A stretch of DNA of 7,917 bases from Thermoplasmata archaeon (GCA_008297795.1 VBQP01000033.1:1-7917), one strand, 5' to 3'. Numbered from the stretch's first letter, positions 1-7,372 are shown. Notes: generated by a model from the sequence alone, not told the origin. Translations and numbers: made by a program.

Positions 1-203
1 TCTTTATGCTCGACAAGAGGCTGAAGAGCATCTGCAAACTTTTCTGGCGTGATGATGAGCAGGTCATAGGTATCCGGGAAGGAGGATTGCTTCTCCATTA
101 TTACTTCATCTGTGTCTTCATATCTCCAGTTTACACCTCCAAACGAAGGCGCCAATAAGATAATCAAAAAAACCATCACCACTACCATAACATTTACTCT
201 CAT
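1..203 (-). CDS. 5' part of a secreted C25 (gingipain-like) peptidase-family protein, cut by the window edge
   Basis: This reading frame is open from an ATG at 203 down to base 1, giving 67 residues and no stop. The N-terminus (MRVNVMVVVMVFLIILLAPS) is a short positive start followed by a hydrophobic core at residues 4-18, as in a Sec signal peptide, so the product is probably exported. Residues 47-66 read YDLLIITPEKFADALQPLVE, followed by HK. This closely fits the strand-plus-helix segment near the start of many peptidase C25 (gingipain-like) domains in archaea and bacteria, where it precedes the catalytic region. The catalytic His and Cys would lie outside the window, so activity cannot be judged. 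GGGAG at 208-212 (minus strand) lies 4 nt before the ATG and supports this start. The gene is divergent from the amino-sugar operon. The family call rests on one motif and is moderate; that it is a real exported protein gene is more certain. Confidence 0.72.
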   Translation of the reverse strand, partial: MRVNVMVVVMVFLIILLAPSFGGVNWRYEDTDEVIMEKQSSFPDTYDLLIITPEKFADALQPLVEHK

Positions 204-231
204 TTTTCTCCCGTATCATATATGTTTCAGG

Positions 232-240
232 ATTATAAAA
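232..240 (-). promoter_or_regulatory. Candidate TATA box of the divergent secreted-protein gene
   Basis: Read on the minus strand, TTTTATAAT is centred about 33 bp upstream of the ATG at 203. An archaeal TATA box here would start transcription near 210 and give a leader of only about 7 nt. It sits in the 90-bp gap shared with the operon promoter on the other strand. The call is by position and composition only. Confidence 0.4.
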
Positions 241-255
241 TCATTACCCCGAATG

Positions 256-270
256 CCAAAATAAAAATAT
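256..270 (+). promoter_or_regulatory. Candidate BRE/TATA promoter of the amino-sugar operon, probably giving a leaderless mRNA
   Basis: A purine-rich CCAAA (256-260) is followed by ATAAAAATAT (261-270). The A/T box is centred about 28 bp before the ATG at 294, which matches the usual 25-30 bp from an archaeal TATA box to the transcription start. No Shine-Dalgarno sequence precedes the ATG at 294, so the first gene of the operon is probably translated from a leaderless or nearly leaderless transcript. Confidence 0.55.
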
Positions 271-293
271 GGTTTCGCAATTCATTACATATC

Positions 294-1487
294 ATGAAAG
301 CAGTAATACTTGCTGCGGGAGAGGGAACAAGACTCAAACCTTTTACAGAAAGCATGCCCAAAGTTATGCTTCCGGTTGCAAACAAACCCATACTTTCCTA
401 TACAATAGAAGCCCTGAAAAGAAATGGAATAATGGATATCGTAATTGTGGTGGGCTACAAAAAGGAGAGCATAATGGATTATTTCGGGAATGGAAAAGAA
501 TTCGGGGTTAGAATAGAATACGTTATGCAGGAGAAGCAGATAGGCACGGGGCATGCACTTCTGCAGGCAGAGAATTACCTCGATGAAGACTTTATTTTGC
601 TGCCCGGAGACAACATAATAGACGGAGGCAGCATTTCGTCCCTCCTCAAAGAGGATTGTGAGATATGCATGCTTGTTGAAAAGAGTACATATCCCTCAAA
701 ATATGGCGTTGTTGAAGTTAAGGAAGGAATGATAAAAAGTATGGTGGAGAAACCGGAGATAGCAGAAACAAATATCATATCAACAGGAATATTTAAACTT
801 CCTTTGAGCGTCTTTGATTTTTTAAAAAACAATGTGAAGCAGGGCAATAACAGCATAACAGATTCCATTCGGTCAATGATAGATGCTGGAAAAAACATAT
901 GCGCAGTGAGCTGCAAAGGAAAATGGATGGATATTGTGTACCCATGGAACTGGCTAGAAGTTAACTCAAAATCATTGAAAAATTTATCATCTGTGTCAGG
1001 GGGGAAAATCGAAAAAAATGTTGTCATAAAGGGAGATGTTATTGTAGGCAGAGACTCCATCATACATTCCGGGTGTTATATTGCAGGACCTGTTGTGATA
1101 GGTAGAGGATGTGAGATAGGCCCAAATGCATGTATTTTTTCCTCCACAAGTATAGGGGATAATGTGGCAATCTATCCTTTTACTGAGATAAGACACAGCA
1201 TAATAATGGACGGCGCCACCATTGGCTCCCATTCCTTTGTTTCGAAGTCCATTGTGGGAAAAGGAACAAAAATTTCTTCTCGCTTTTCAAACATAGTCGG
1301 AAGTGCAGTTATTGATATAGATGGGAAATTTCATAGAGCGAGGGATATCGGGACGTTTATAGGAGAGGGCTGTGAGATAGGTGACGGCGTCGTTATCACA
1401 CCCGGGAAAATTGTTGGAAGCAACTGCCAGATAGAACCCCTCAATCTTATAAACAGGAATATACCTGACAGAAGTAAAGTGATCTGA
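294..1487 (+). CDS. GlmU-like sugar-1-phosphate nucleotidylyltransferase with a degenerate acetyltransferase domain
   Basis: This 397-residue protein has an N-terminal nucleotidyltransferase domain (about 1-230) and a C-terminal left-handed beta-helix (about 238-397) built of hexapeptide repeats such as VVIGRG and SIGDNV. Nucleotidyl transfer motifs are present: LAAGEGTR (6-13), K23 in PKVMLP, GTGHA (84-88), GD (105-106), EKP (152-154) and D213. It should therefore join a sugar-1-phosphate to a nucleoside triphosphate. The acetyltransferase signature of archaeal GlmU is missing: where the downstream paralogue has PHQNY and GAGTKIANLR, this one has GSHSF and an unrelated stretch, so acetyl transfer is doubtful. 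The start at 294 is chosen because the domain begins MKAVILAAGEG; an in-frame ATG at 222 would add 24 unconserved residues and place the TATA box inside the gene. The stop overlaps the glmS start by one base. About half the residues of the first 108 match the paralogue at 4583. Substrate is unknown: hexosamine, glucose or another sugar phosphate. Confidence 0.88.
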   Translation: MKAVILAAGEGTRLKPFTESMPKVMLPVANKPILSYTIEALKRNGIMDIVIVVGYKKESIMDYFGNGKEFGVRIEYVMQEKQIGTGHALLQAENYLDEDFILLPGDNIIDGGSISSLLKEDCEICMLVEKSTYPSKYGVVEVKEGMIKSMVEKPEIAETNIISTGIFKLPLSVFDFLKNNVKQGNNSITDSIRSMIDAGKNICAVSCKGKWMDIVYPWNWLEVNSKSLKNLSSVSGGKIEKNVVIKGDVIVGRDSIIHSGCYIAGPVVIGRGCEIGPNACIFSSTSIGDNVAIYPFTEIRHSIIMDGATIGSHSFVSKSIVGKGTKISSRFSNIVGSAVIDIDGKFHRARDIGTFIGEGCEIGDGVVITPGKIVGSNCQIEPLNLINRNIPDRSKVI

Positions 1488-3280
1488 TGTGTGGGATAGC
1501 AGGATATGTGGGATACAGAAATGCATCTGACGTGCTTATAGATTGTTTGAAGAGGCTGGAGTACAGAGGATATGATTCTGCAGGAATTGCAGTTGCTAAC
1601 AAAAAATTGTCGATTTTCAAGGCTACTGGCGAAATAGATAGTCTGAGAGAGAATATGCCAAAAATGCACGGAAGTGCCGGTATCGGCCATACGAGATGGG
1701 CAACCCATGGAAAAGTTAGCAAGGAGAATGCCCATCCTCACATAAGCTGTGATAAAAAAATTGCCATAGTGCACAATGGGATCATAGAAAATTTCAAATA
1801 CCTCAAAGAACAACTTGAGGGAAAAGGACATCAATTTAATTCGGAAACAGATTCCGAAGTAATTGCACACCTTATAGAGGAAGAGTATAAAGGAAACCTC
1901 GAAGATGCTGTCGCCTCTGCCATTAAAAATCTTAGAGGAGCTTACGCAATTGTAGCAATTTCCATTGATGAGCCTGAAAAAATAGTTGCAGTGAGAAAGG
2001 AAAGCCCGCTGGTGGTGGGGGCGGGGGATGGGGAGAATTTTGTTGCCTCTGATATTCCTGCATTTCTCGGTTATACGAACAGGGTTATTCATCCGAATGA
2101 TGGAGAGATATGCATAATGGAAAAAGATAGCATCAAGTTCATAAATGAAAAAGGAAAGGAATTGAATAAGGAAGAGGAGGTGGTAAACTGGGACATCGAA
2201 GATGCCGAGAAGTCAGGATACCGGCATTTCATGCTAAAGGAAATCCACGAACAACCATCGACAATCTATAATGCTCTGACCGGAAGGATTTCTGAGATAG
2301 AACCGCATGTAGAACTGGAAGACCTTGAAAGCGATATGGATGAGATAACAATCACTGCATGCGGCACATCCTTTTATGCAGGAATGGTAGGAAAGTACAT
2401 AATAGAAAAACTGGCTCGCATACCTGTTTCTGTAGAACTTTCTTCCGAATACAGATATTTCGGGAGAAAAAGCGGCACCGTGGTTGCCATAACCCAGTCA
2501 GGTGAAACAGCAGACACAATCGGGGCGGTAAAAGAAGCGAAGAGAAACGGATGCAATACCATTGCAATAACAAATGTGACTGGAAGCAGCATCACACGCA
2601 TAACAGATTTTTCGATATTTACAAGATGCGGTCCAGAGATAGGGGTGGCAGCCACAAAGACGTTCACCGCACAGATTGCTGTTCTTTTCCTCATTGCATT
2701 GAAACTCGGGATGGAAAATTTTTATCTCAGAGGCGACGAACTCAGGGAATACGTCTCCGCCCTGCGGCAGCTTCCTTCCCGCCTGGAGAAAGTTCTGGGA
2801 AAGGAGGACGAGATAGCGGGTATTGCAAAAAAATTGAAGGATTACGATAGCATATTTTTTATAGGGCGGGGAGTGAACTATCCTCTTGCTCTCGAGGGGG
2901 CTCTGAAGTTGAAGGAAATTTCTTATATCCATTCCGAGGGTTTTGCTGCCGGGGAGTTGAAGCACGGTCCCTTTGCGCTGCTTGATGAAAAAACGGCAGT
3001 CGTGGCAATTGTTGCAAAAGATGCCGTGCGTGACAAGATGCTTTCCAATATCGGGGAGATAAAGGCGAGAAATGCTACTGTCATAGCAATAGCAGATGAA
3101 AGCGATGAGGAGATAGATAAATATGCAGACCATGTGATACGATTTCCTTCTCTGCCCGAGTTCGTGTCTTCAATTCCAATTGCAGTCATTCTACAACTTA
3201 TTGCATATCATGTTGCGAATTTGAGAGGGTGTCCGATTGACAAACCGCGCAACCTTGCAAAATCGGTGACAGTGGAGTGA
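1487..3280 (+). CDS. glmS: Glutamine--fructose-6-phosphate aminotransferase (isomerising), GlmS
   Basis: GlmS converts fructose-6-phosphate and glutamine to glucosamine-6-phosphate and glutamate in the cytoplasm, the committed step to UDP-GlcNAc. The 597-residue product is close to the usual length (about 600). The N-terminal Ntn glutaminase domain starts MCGIAGYVG, so Cys2 becomes the nucleophile after Met removal; RWATHG (70-75), HPH (83-85) and HNGIIENF (96-103) follow. A linker (YRHFMLKEIHEQP, 245-257) leads to two SIS sugar isomerase domains with ACGTS (291-295), TQSGET (336-341), GVAATKTF (386-393) and EISYIHSEGFAAGELKHGP (477-495). The protein ends in LAKSVTVE, where Lys592 corresponds to the conserved Lys (603 in E. 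coli) that binds the open-chain sugar. The start overlaps the previous stop (TGATG), which points to translational coupling. A weak GTGAT (1479-1483) is the only candidate ribosome binding site. All key residues are present, so function is near certain. Confidence 0.98.
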   Translation: MCGIAGYVGYRNASDVLIDCLKRLEYRGYDSAGIAVANKKLSIFKATGEIDSLRENMPKMHGSAGIGHTRWATHGKVSKENAHPHISCDKKIAIVHNGIIENFKYLKEQLEGKGHQFNSETDSEVIAHLIEEEYKGNLEDAVASAIKNLRGAYAIVAISIDEPEKIVAVRKESPLVVGAGDGENFVASDIPAFLGYTNRVIHPNDGEICIMEKDSIKFINEKGKELNKEEEVVNWDIEDAEKSGYRHFMLKEIHEQPSTIYNALTGRISEIEPHVELEDLESDMDEITITACGTSFYAGMVGKYIIEKLARIPVSVELSSEYRYFGRKSGTVVAITQSGETADTIGAVKEAKRNGCNTIAITNVTGSSITRITDFSIFTRCGPEIGVAATKTFTAQIAVLFLIALKLGMENFYLRGDELREYVSALRQLPSRLEKVLGKEDEIAGIAKKLKDYDSIFFIGRGVNYPLALEGALKLKEISYIHSEGFAAGELKHGPFALLDEKTAVVAIVAKDAVRDKMLSNIGEIKARNATVIAIADESDEEIDKYADHVIRFPSLPEFVSSIPIAVILQLIAYHVANLRGCPIDKPRNLAKSVTVE

Positions 3281-3281
3281 T
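3274..3281 (+). promoter_or_regulatory. Ribosome binding site of glmM, lying across the glmS stop codon
   Basis: GGAGTGAT is a near match to the archaeal anti-Shine-Dalgarno complement GGAGGTGAT. It contains the glmS TGA stop (3278-3280) and ends 3 nt before the glmM ATG at 3285, so it fixes that start and suggests ribosomes can reinitiate after finishing GlmS. Confidence 0.7.
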
Positions 3282-3284
3282 AAA

Positions 3285-4586
3285 ATGATATTTGGCTCTT
3301 CGGGGATAAGGGGAATTGCAAACAGGGAAATTACTCCCGAACTTGCACTTAAAACAGGAAAGGCATGCGGCACAATTTATGAAAATATAATCATAGGGAA
3401 CGATCCAAGGACTTCAAGCCCCATGATAAAAAGTGCAGTAATATCGGGAGCACTATCTTCAGGAGCTGAAGTAACAGACATAGGACTTGCCTCAACACCC
3501 ACACTTGCACACTCTGCGAGAAAACATGACATTGGAATAATGGTTACCGCATCACACAACCCGGGCATGTATAACGGAATAAAACTTTTCAATCCTGATG
3601 GCTCCGGATTTTCCATAAAGCAGTCGGAAGAAGTGGAAAAAAACATGGAAGGAAAAAATGTCCCGTGGAATAAAATAAAAAATTTTAGAAGTTATGAAAT
3701 GGCAATAAATGAGCATATGGATTCCATCCTGAAATCCGTTATATCGCCAGAAAAAAGCATCAGGGTTGTCGTGGATTGCTGCAACGGCTCTACAGGCACA
3801 ATAACGCCGTATTTGCTTGAGAAAATGGGATGCGGTGTTATTGCGCTCAACACCCAGCCTGACGGGCGTTTTCCCGCGCATGATCCGGAGCCGGTCGAGG
3901 AAAATCTCAATCAGTTAAAGAATGCGGTAAAAGCATCAAATGCAGACCTCGGAATTGCCCATGATTGTGACGGGGACAGGGTTGTTATCGTGGATAAAAA
4001 AGGGGAGTTCATACCAAATGACAAAATGCTTGCTGTACTCGCGAAATACACGAATGAGAGAGGGAAGATAGCTGTGCCTGTCAACACTTCCCTTTCCCTG
4101 GATTCGTACCTTCCTGGGGCTGAGATTGTCAGAACAAGGGTGGGAGACATTTTCATTTCTGAAAAATTGAAGGAAATAGGGGGCGATTTCGGGGGAGAGC
4201 CGTCAGGAACATATGTATTCCCCTCATTTTCTTACTGCCCCGATGGTGTATATGCTGCTGCAAAAATTGTATCGATATGGGGCGAAATCGATATCGAGGA
4301 TGAGATCAAACTCATTCCCGAATATTTCACTGTGAGAAGTTCGTTAACTCTTGAAAATGATAAAAAAAGGGTTATGGAAAAAATTGAGGAAGCGATGAAT
4401 GCATTTGAATATGAAAACATGAATAAAATAGACGGGATAAGAATTGACATGGATGACTCGTGGGTTCTGATACGGCCCTCTGGCACAGAACCAAAGATAA
4501 GGGTTACAGTGGAGGCAAAGGATGAAAATAGGGCAAAAGAATTGAATGACAAAATCATGGAAATTGTAAAGAGGTGCATAAAATGA
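3285..4586 (+). CDS. glmM: Phosphoglucosamine mutase (alpha-D-phosphohexomutase family), GlmM-type
   Basis: This 433-residue enzyme belongs to the alpha-D-phosphohexomutase family, and its place between glmS and a GlmU-type gene argues for interconversion of glucosamine-6-phosphate and glucosamine-1-phosphate. The four family landmarks are present in order: the phosphoserine loop TASHNP (88-93; Ser90 is the phosphate carrier), the metal-binding DCDGDR (227-232), the sugar-specificity loop GEPSGT (304-309), and the phosphate-binding loop RPSGTEPKIRV (397-407). The N-terminal FGSSGIRG (3-10) is also typical. Archaeal members often also accept glucose or mannose phosphates, so broader activity is possible; the sequence alone does not settle it. 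The length fits archaeal GlmM (about 430-455). The gene has a good ribosome binding site 3 nt upstream, begins 4 nt after the glmS stop, and overlaps the next gene by 4 nt. No residue loss or frame damage is seen. Confidence 0.93.
   Translation: MIFGSSGIRGIANREITPELALKTGKACGTIYENIIIGNDPRTSSPMIKSAVISGALSSGAEVTDIGLASTPTLAHSARKHDIGIMVTASHNPGMYNGIKLFNPDGSGFSIKQSEEVEKNMEGKNVPWNKIKNFRSYEMAINEHMDSILKSVISPEKSIRVVVDCCNGSTGTITPYLLEKMGCGVIALNTQPDGRFPAHDPEPVEENLNQLKNAVKASNADLGIAHDCDGDRVVIVDKKGEFIPNDKMLAVLAKYTNERGKIAVPVNTSLSLDSYLPGAEIVRTRVGDIFISEKLKEIGGDFGGEPSGTYVFPSFSYCPDGVYAAAKIVSIWGEIDIEDEIKLIPEYFTVRSSLTLENDKKRVMEKIEEAMNAFEYENMNKIDGIRIDMDDSWVLIRPSGTEPKIRVTVEAKDENRAKELNDKIMEIVKRCIK
4571..4576 (+). promoter_or_regulatory. 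Ribosome binding site of the second GlmU-like gene, inside the end of glmM
   Basis: GAGGTG lies 6 nt before the ATG at 4583 and matches the core of the archaeal Shine-Dalgarno consensus. It favours ATG 4583 over an in-frame GTG at 4574, which falls within this site. Confidence 0.68.
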
Positions 4587-5791
4587 AATGCGTAATCCTG
4601 GCAGCAGGAGAAGGAAAAAGGATGCATCCTCTGACATACACCCGGCCAAAAGTCATGCTTCCAATAGCCAATAAGCCGGTACTGGAATGGAACATGGCAA
4701 ACGCAATAAAGGCGGGATTCAGAGAGTTCATATTTGTCGTTGGATACAAAAGCGAGATGGTAAGAAACTACTTCGGAGACGGGGCAGAATGGGGGATAAA
4801 TATAGAGTATGTGAACCAGGGAGAGCCTTTAGGAACTGCTCATGCCATCAAGACAGTTGAGAAATTTGTAGGAGATGATTTCATTGTGCTATGCGGAGAT
4901 ACCATTTTTGGGGAAGAGGATATAATGGCGATAAAAAACAGGGAAATGGCAGTAGGGCTGACAGAGATAGAGGATGCAAGGGAATACGGAATTGTTGAAA
5001 TGGAGGGCAAAAAGGTTATAAAAATTCATGAGAAAATGGATGAGCCGATTTCAAATTTGATAAACGGCGGGATATACAGATTCAACAAAAAAATTTTTGA
5101 ATTCATAGAGAAGACCGGCAAATCTCCTAGGGGCGAGTATGAAATAACAGATTCCATAAATTTGATGGTTAAAGAGGAGGAAATAGAAGGATTGCTGCTG
5201 AAAAAATGGAGAGATGTTGTTTACCCCTGGCATATCCTTGATGCAAATGAAGAAATGCTCAAAAAAATTAAGGGAGGTAAGGAAAGCGAAATTGAAGAAA
5301 ATGCGGTTATCAAAGGAAATGTTATTATCGGAAAGGGGAGCAAAATTATGAGCGGGAGTTACATAGAGGGACCTGTGGCGATAGGAAAAAACTGTAAAAT
5401 AGGACCCAATTGCTATATACGGCCGTTTACAGCAATAGGAAATAACTGTCACATAGGGAATGCATGCGAGATAAAAAATTCAGTTGTCATGAATAATACC
5501 AACATTCCACACCAGAATTATGTTGGTGATTCAGTCATAGGACAGAATTGCAATCTTGGGGCAGGCACAAAAATAGCAAACTTGAGACTTGATAAAAAAG
5601 ATGTGGTCGTTTCCCTGAACGGAAAAAAAGTGGATACGAAAAGGAGGAAATTGGGTGCCATCATCGGAGACAATGTCCAGACAGGCATAAATGCAACGAT
5701 AAACATTGGCTCCATCATAGGAAATGATGTTTTCATCGGACCCGGTGCATCTGTATCCAATGAGATAAAACCATTTTCGAGGATAATGTGA
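4583..5791 (+). CDS. glmU: Bifunctional GlmU-like enzyme: glucosamine-1-phosphate N-acetyltransferase / sugar-1-phosphate uridylyltransferase
   Basis: This 402-residue protein probably carries out the last two steps to UDP-GlcNAc: acetylation of glucosamine-1-phosphate, then uridylyl transfer. The N-terminal nucleotidyltransferase domain (1-230) has LAAGEGKR (6-13), K23, GTAHA (84-88), CGD (104-106) and D211; the usual EKP appears as EKM (150-152). The C-terminal beta-helix (237-402) carries hexapeptide turns and PHQNYVGDSVIG (309-320), GAGTKIANLR (326-335) and GAIIGDNVQTGIN (358-370), the signature of archaeal GlmU-type acetyltransferases. By spacing, His310, Tyr313, Asn333 and Lys339 line up with residues I recall as important in the Sulfolobus tokodaii enzyme ST0452; a further lysine in that protein seems to be Val342 here. 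The archaeal acetyltransferase half is not the bacterial GlmU type although the reaction is the same. Start ATG overlaps the glmM stop as ATGA. Other sugar phosphates, such as galactosamine-1-phosphate or glucose-1-phosphate, may also be used. Confidence 0.9.
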   Translation: MKCVILAAGEGKRMHPLTYTRPKVMLPIANKPVLEWNMANAIKAGFREFIFVVGYKSEMVRNYFGDGAEWGINIEYVNQGEPLGTAHAIKTVEKFVGDDFIVLCGDTIFGEEDIMAIKNREMAVGLTEIEDAREYGIVEMEGKKVIKIHEKMDEPISNLINGGIYRFNKKIFEFIEKTGKSPRGEYEITDSINLMVKEEEIEGLLLKKWRDVVYPWHILDANEEMLKKIKGGKESEIEENAVIKGNVIIGKGSKIMSGSYIEGPVAIGKNCKIGPNCYIRPFTAIGNNCHIGNACEIKNSVVMNNTNIPHQNYVGDSVIGQNCNLGAGTKIANLRLDKKDVVVSLNGKKVDTKRRKLGAIIGDNVQTGINATINIGSIIGNDVFIGPGASVSNEIKPFSRIM

Positions 5792-5806
5792 TTATGCATG
5801 CTCGCT

Positions 5807-5827
5807 TGCATATATACTGCATATATA
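5807..5827 (+). repeat. Tandem 10-bp direct repeat with 11-bp period before the flippase gene
   Basis: TGCATATATA occurs at 5807-5816 and exactly again at 5818-5827, separated by one C. The 11-bp period is about one helical turn, so both copies would face the same side of the DNA. The first copy is also one arm of an inverted repeat: TATGCA (5793-5798) and TGCATA (5807-5812). The block runs into the TATA region and could be an operator; a purely AT-rich promoter artefact is also possible. Confidence 0.5.
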
Positions 5828-5834
5828 TTTAAAT
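5821..5834 (+). promoter_or_regulatory. Candidate TATA box of the flippase gene
   Basis: ATATATATTTAAAT contains TATTTAAAT (5826-5834), centred about 25 bp before the ATG at 5855. This spacing predicts transcription starting at or very close to the start codon. The gene can therefore be transcribed separately from the upstream operon, although read-through is not excluded because no clear terminator lies between them. Confidence 0.6.
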
Positions 5835-5854
5835 CTGAAAAATATTAAGGAGCG

Positions 5855-7372
5855 ATGATTGCAAGGAAGTCAGCACTGGTAATGGCAACCAATTTTTCTG
5901 CAGGGTTGCTAAATTATGCTGCCATTTTTCTAATAGCGAGATACTATGCATTTCCAAAATTTGCTCTCGGGTTGATAAGTTTTACCTACGGGTTTGTAGC
6001 ATTGCTCAGCGTAATTCCCAAAATGGGACTTCCACAGGCACATATAAAAAGAATATCTGAGGGAAAGGATATTGGGAAATGCAACGGCACATTTTTCTCC
6101 CTCCGCCTTGCCCTTACGGCTGCCATGGTGGTGCTGACTTTTCTATCCTTATTTGTATGGAAATATGTAATGCACAGGGGTTTTGAATCTCCGGTTCAGG
6201 AAAAGGCCGTGTATGTAATGCTAGCATACTTTGTTGTCCTTCTCCTCGCGAAAAATTTTACTCTGACTTACAGGGCAAAGATGGAAATCGCATTAGCCCA
6301 ATTCCCATTCTTCATAGAGGCACTTGCAAGAACTGGGGCAACTGCTGTCTTTGTTATTCTTGGATATGATGTCATATGGATTGTGTACGCCTATGTCATC
6401 GGCGGATTAGCCTTCTTTTTATCATCAATTTATTTCTTCAGAGAACCTGTGGACAAGCCAAGTAGGGAGTATGCATCTATCTACATCAAGTTTGCCATTC
6501 CGCTATCGATAGTATCTGTCTCCTTCATAATAATGACCAACATAGACAAGGTTCTCATACAGCTTTTCTGGGGATACAACCAGGGTGCAGATTATTTCTC
6601 GGTGGTGAGGGTAGCCAGATACATAAACAACATAACTGTTGCATTCGGAATGCTCCTCCTGCCAACAATGTCTGCCATGCACGCAAAAAAGAAAATCGGG
6701 GAGATGAAAGAGATGGTACTCCAAGCAGAGAGGTACATGAGCATGATAATAATGCCTGCTGTTTTCCTTCTCATATTTCTTGCAAAACCCATTATTTACA
6801 TATTGCTCTCCAAGCAGTTTTACACAGCAATACCGATATTGCAGACACTCCCACTTTTCGCCCTTTTTGACACCCTGGAAAAGCCCTACCAGACAAAACT
6901 TCTTGGCATGGACCTGCCAAATTTTGCAAGAAATAGGATGCTCCTCATGGTCGGAGTGAATGTGGTGCTCAATATCCTGCTTATCCCAAAGGACATACAG
7001 AGTATTGGATTGCATTTATTCGGGCTGGCAGGCACAGGAGCAGCAATAGCCACAACCATCGCCTATTTAATTGGTCTGATGTATACAAGGATAGTCATAT
7101 ACAGAATGGACAAAATAGGATTCAATTTTTCAGTTGCAAAACATGCAGTTGGTGCAATAATAATGGGGGCGGCAGTGAGTTACATAACCAAGTTTTACAA
7201 TATAGGGAGATGGTATGACCTTGCAGCCATCTCCATTGTAGGATTGGCAATATATCTCGGCATACTTATTGTGATAAGAGAATTCAAAAAAGAAGATTTT
7301 GAGTTATTCATGGACACGCTGAATGTTAAAAAGATGTTTGGATATATCAAAGAGGAGATGGGAGGAAAATAG
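5855..7372 (+). CDS. Flippase of the MATE/MVF polysaccharide exporter superfamily (Wzx-like)
   Basis: This 505-residue membrane protein has about 14 hydrophobic segments, at roughly 7-29, 36-56, 84-104, 117-134, 152-170, 172-194, 212-228, 248-270, 295-317, 323-340, 362-378, 385-412, 430-447 and 454-474, with a charged C-terminal tail (476-505). This topology fits the polysaccharide-biosynthesis flippases that move lipid-linked sugars across the membrane. TNIDKVLIQLFWG (228-240) and ADYFSVVRVAR (245-255) resemble the conserved region after segment 7 in this family (Asp-Lys, then a Tyr-containing helix). The likely role is flipping of a lipid-linked glycan precursor for surface glycans or protein glycosylation; the neighbouring UDP-GlcNAc genes support this, but the cargo cannot be read from the sequence. 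AGGAG (5848-5852) is only 2 nt from the ATG and the TATA spacing suggests a leaderless mRNA, so that motif may not be used. A transporter of another class in the superfamily is the main alternative. Confidence 0.9.
   Translation: MIARKSALVMATNFSAGLLNYAAIFLIARYYAFPKFALGLISFTYGFVALLSVIPKMGLPQAHIKRISEGKDIGKCNGTFFSLRLALTAAMVVLTFLSLFVWKYVMHRGFESPVQEKAVYVMLAYFVVLLLAKNFTLTYRAKMEIALAQFPFFIEALARTGATAVFVILGYDVIWIVYAYVIGGLAFFLSSIYFFREPVDKPSREYASIYIKFAIPLSIVSVSFIIMTNIDKVLIQLFWGYNQGADYFSVVRVARYINNITVAFGMLLLPTMSAMHAKKKIGEMKEMVLQAERYMSMIIMPAVFLLIFLAKPIIYILLSKQFYTAIPILQTLPLFALFDTLEKPYQTKLLGMDLPNFARNRMLLMVGVNVVLNILLIPKDIQSIGLHLFGLAGTGAAIATTIAYLIGLMYTRIVIYRMDKIGFNFSVAKHAVGAIIMGAAVSYITKFYNIGRWYDLAAISIVGLAIYLGILIVIREFKKEDFELFMDTLNVKKMFGYIKEEMGGK

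Noticed and set aside
222..293. In-frame ATG at 222 as the start of the first GlmU-like gene
   Set aside because: It would add 24 residues with no family similarity before the canonical MKAVILAAGEG, and would put the candidate TATA box inside the coding sequence.
1440..1487. A glmS ribozyme or riboswitch before glmS
   Set aside because: The glmS start overlaps the preceding gene and there is no leader in which such an element could fit; the ribozyme is also known from bacteria, not archaea.
1331..2092. Long minus-strand open frame of 253 codons antisense to the first GlmU-like gene and glmS
   Set aside because: Its translation is rich in Cys, Ser, Phe and Ile without domain motifs, as expected of a shadow frame opposite strongly conserved genes.
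2498..3133. Minus-strand open frame of 211 codons within glmS
   Set aside because: It is antisense to the conserved SIS domains and has shadow-like composition with no recognisable motif.
4574..4582. GTG at 4574 as the start of the second GlmU-like gene
   Set aside because: It lies in the GAGGTG ribosome binding site, and ATG 4583 gives the exact family N-terminus.
6503..7015. Minus-strand open frame of 170 codons within the flippase gene
   Set aside because: It is opposite a clear membrane protein and shows His/Tyr/Cys-rich low-order composition; no family resemblance.
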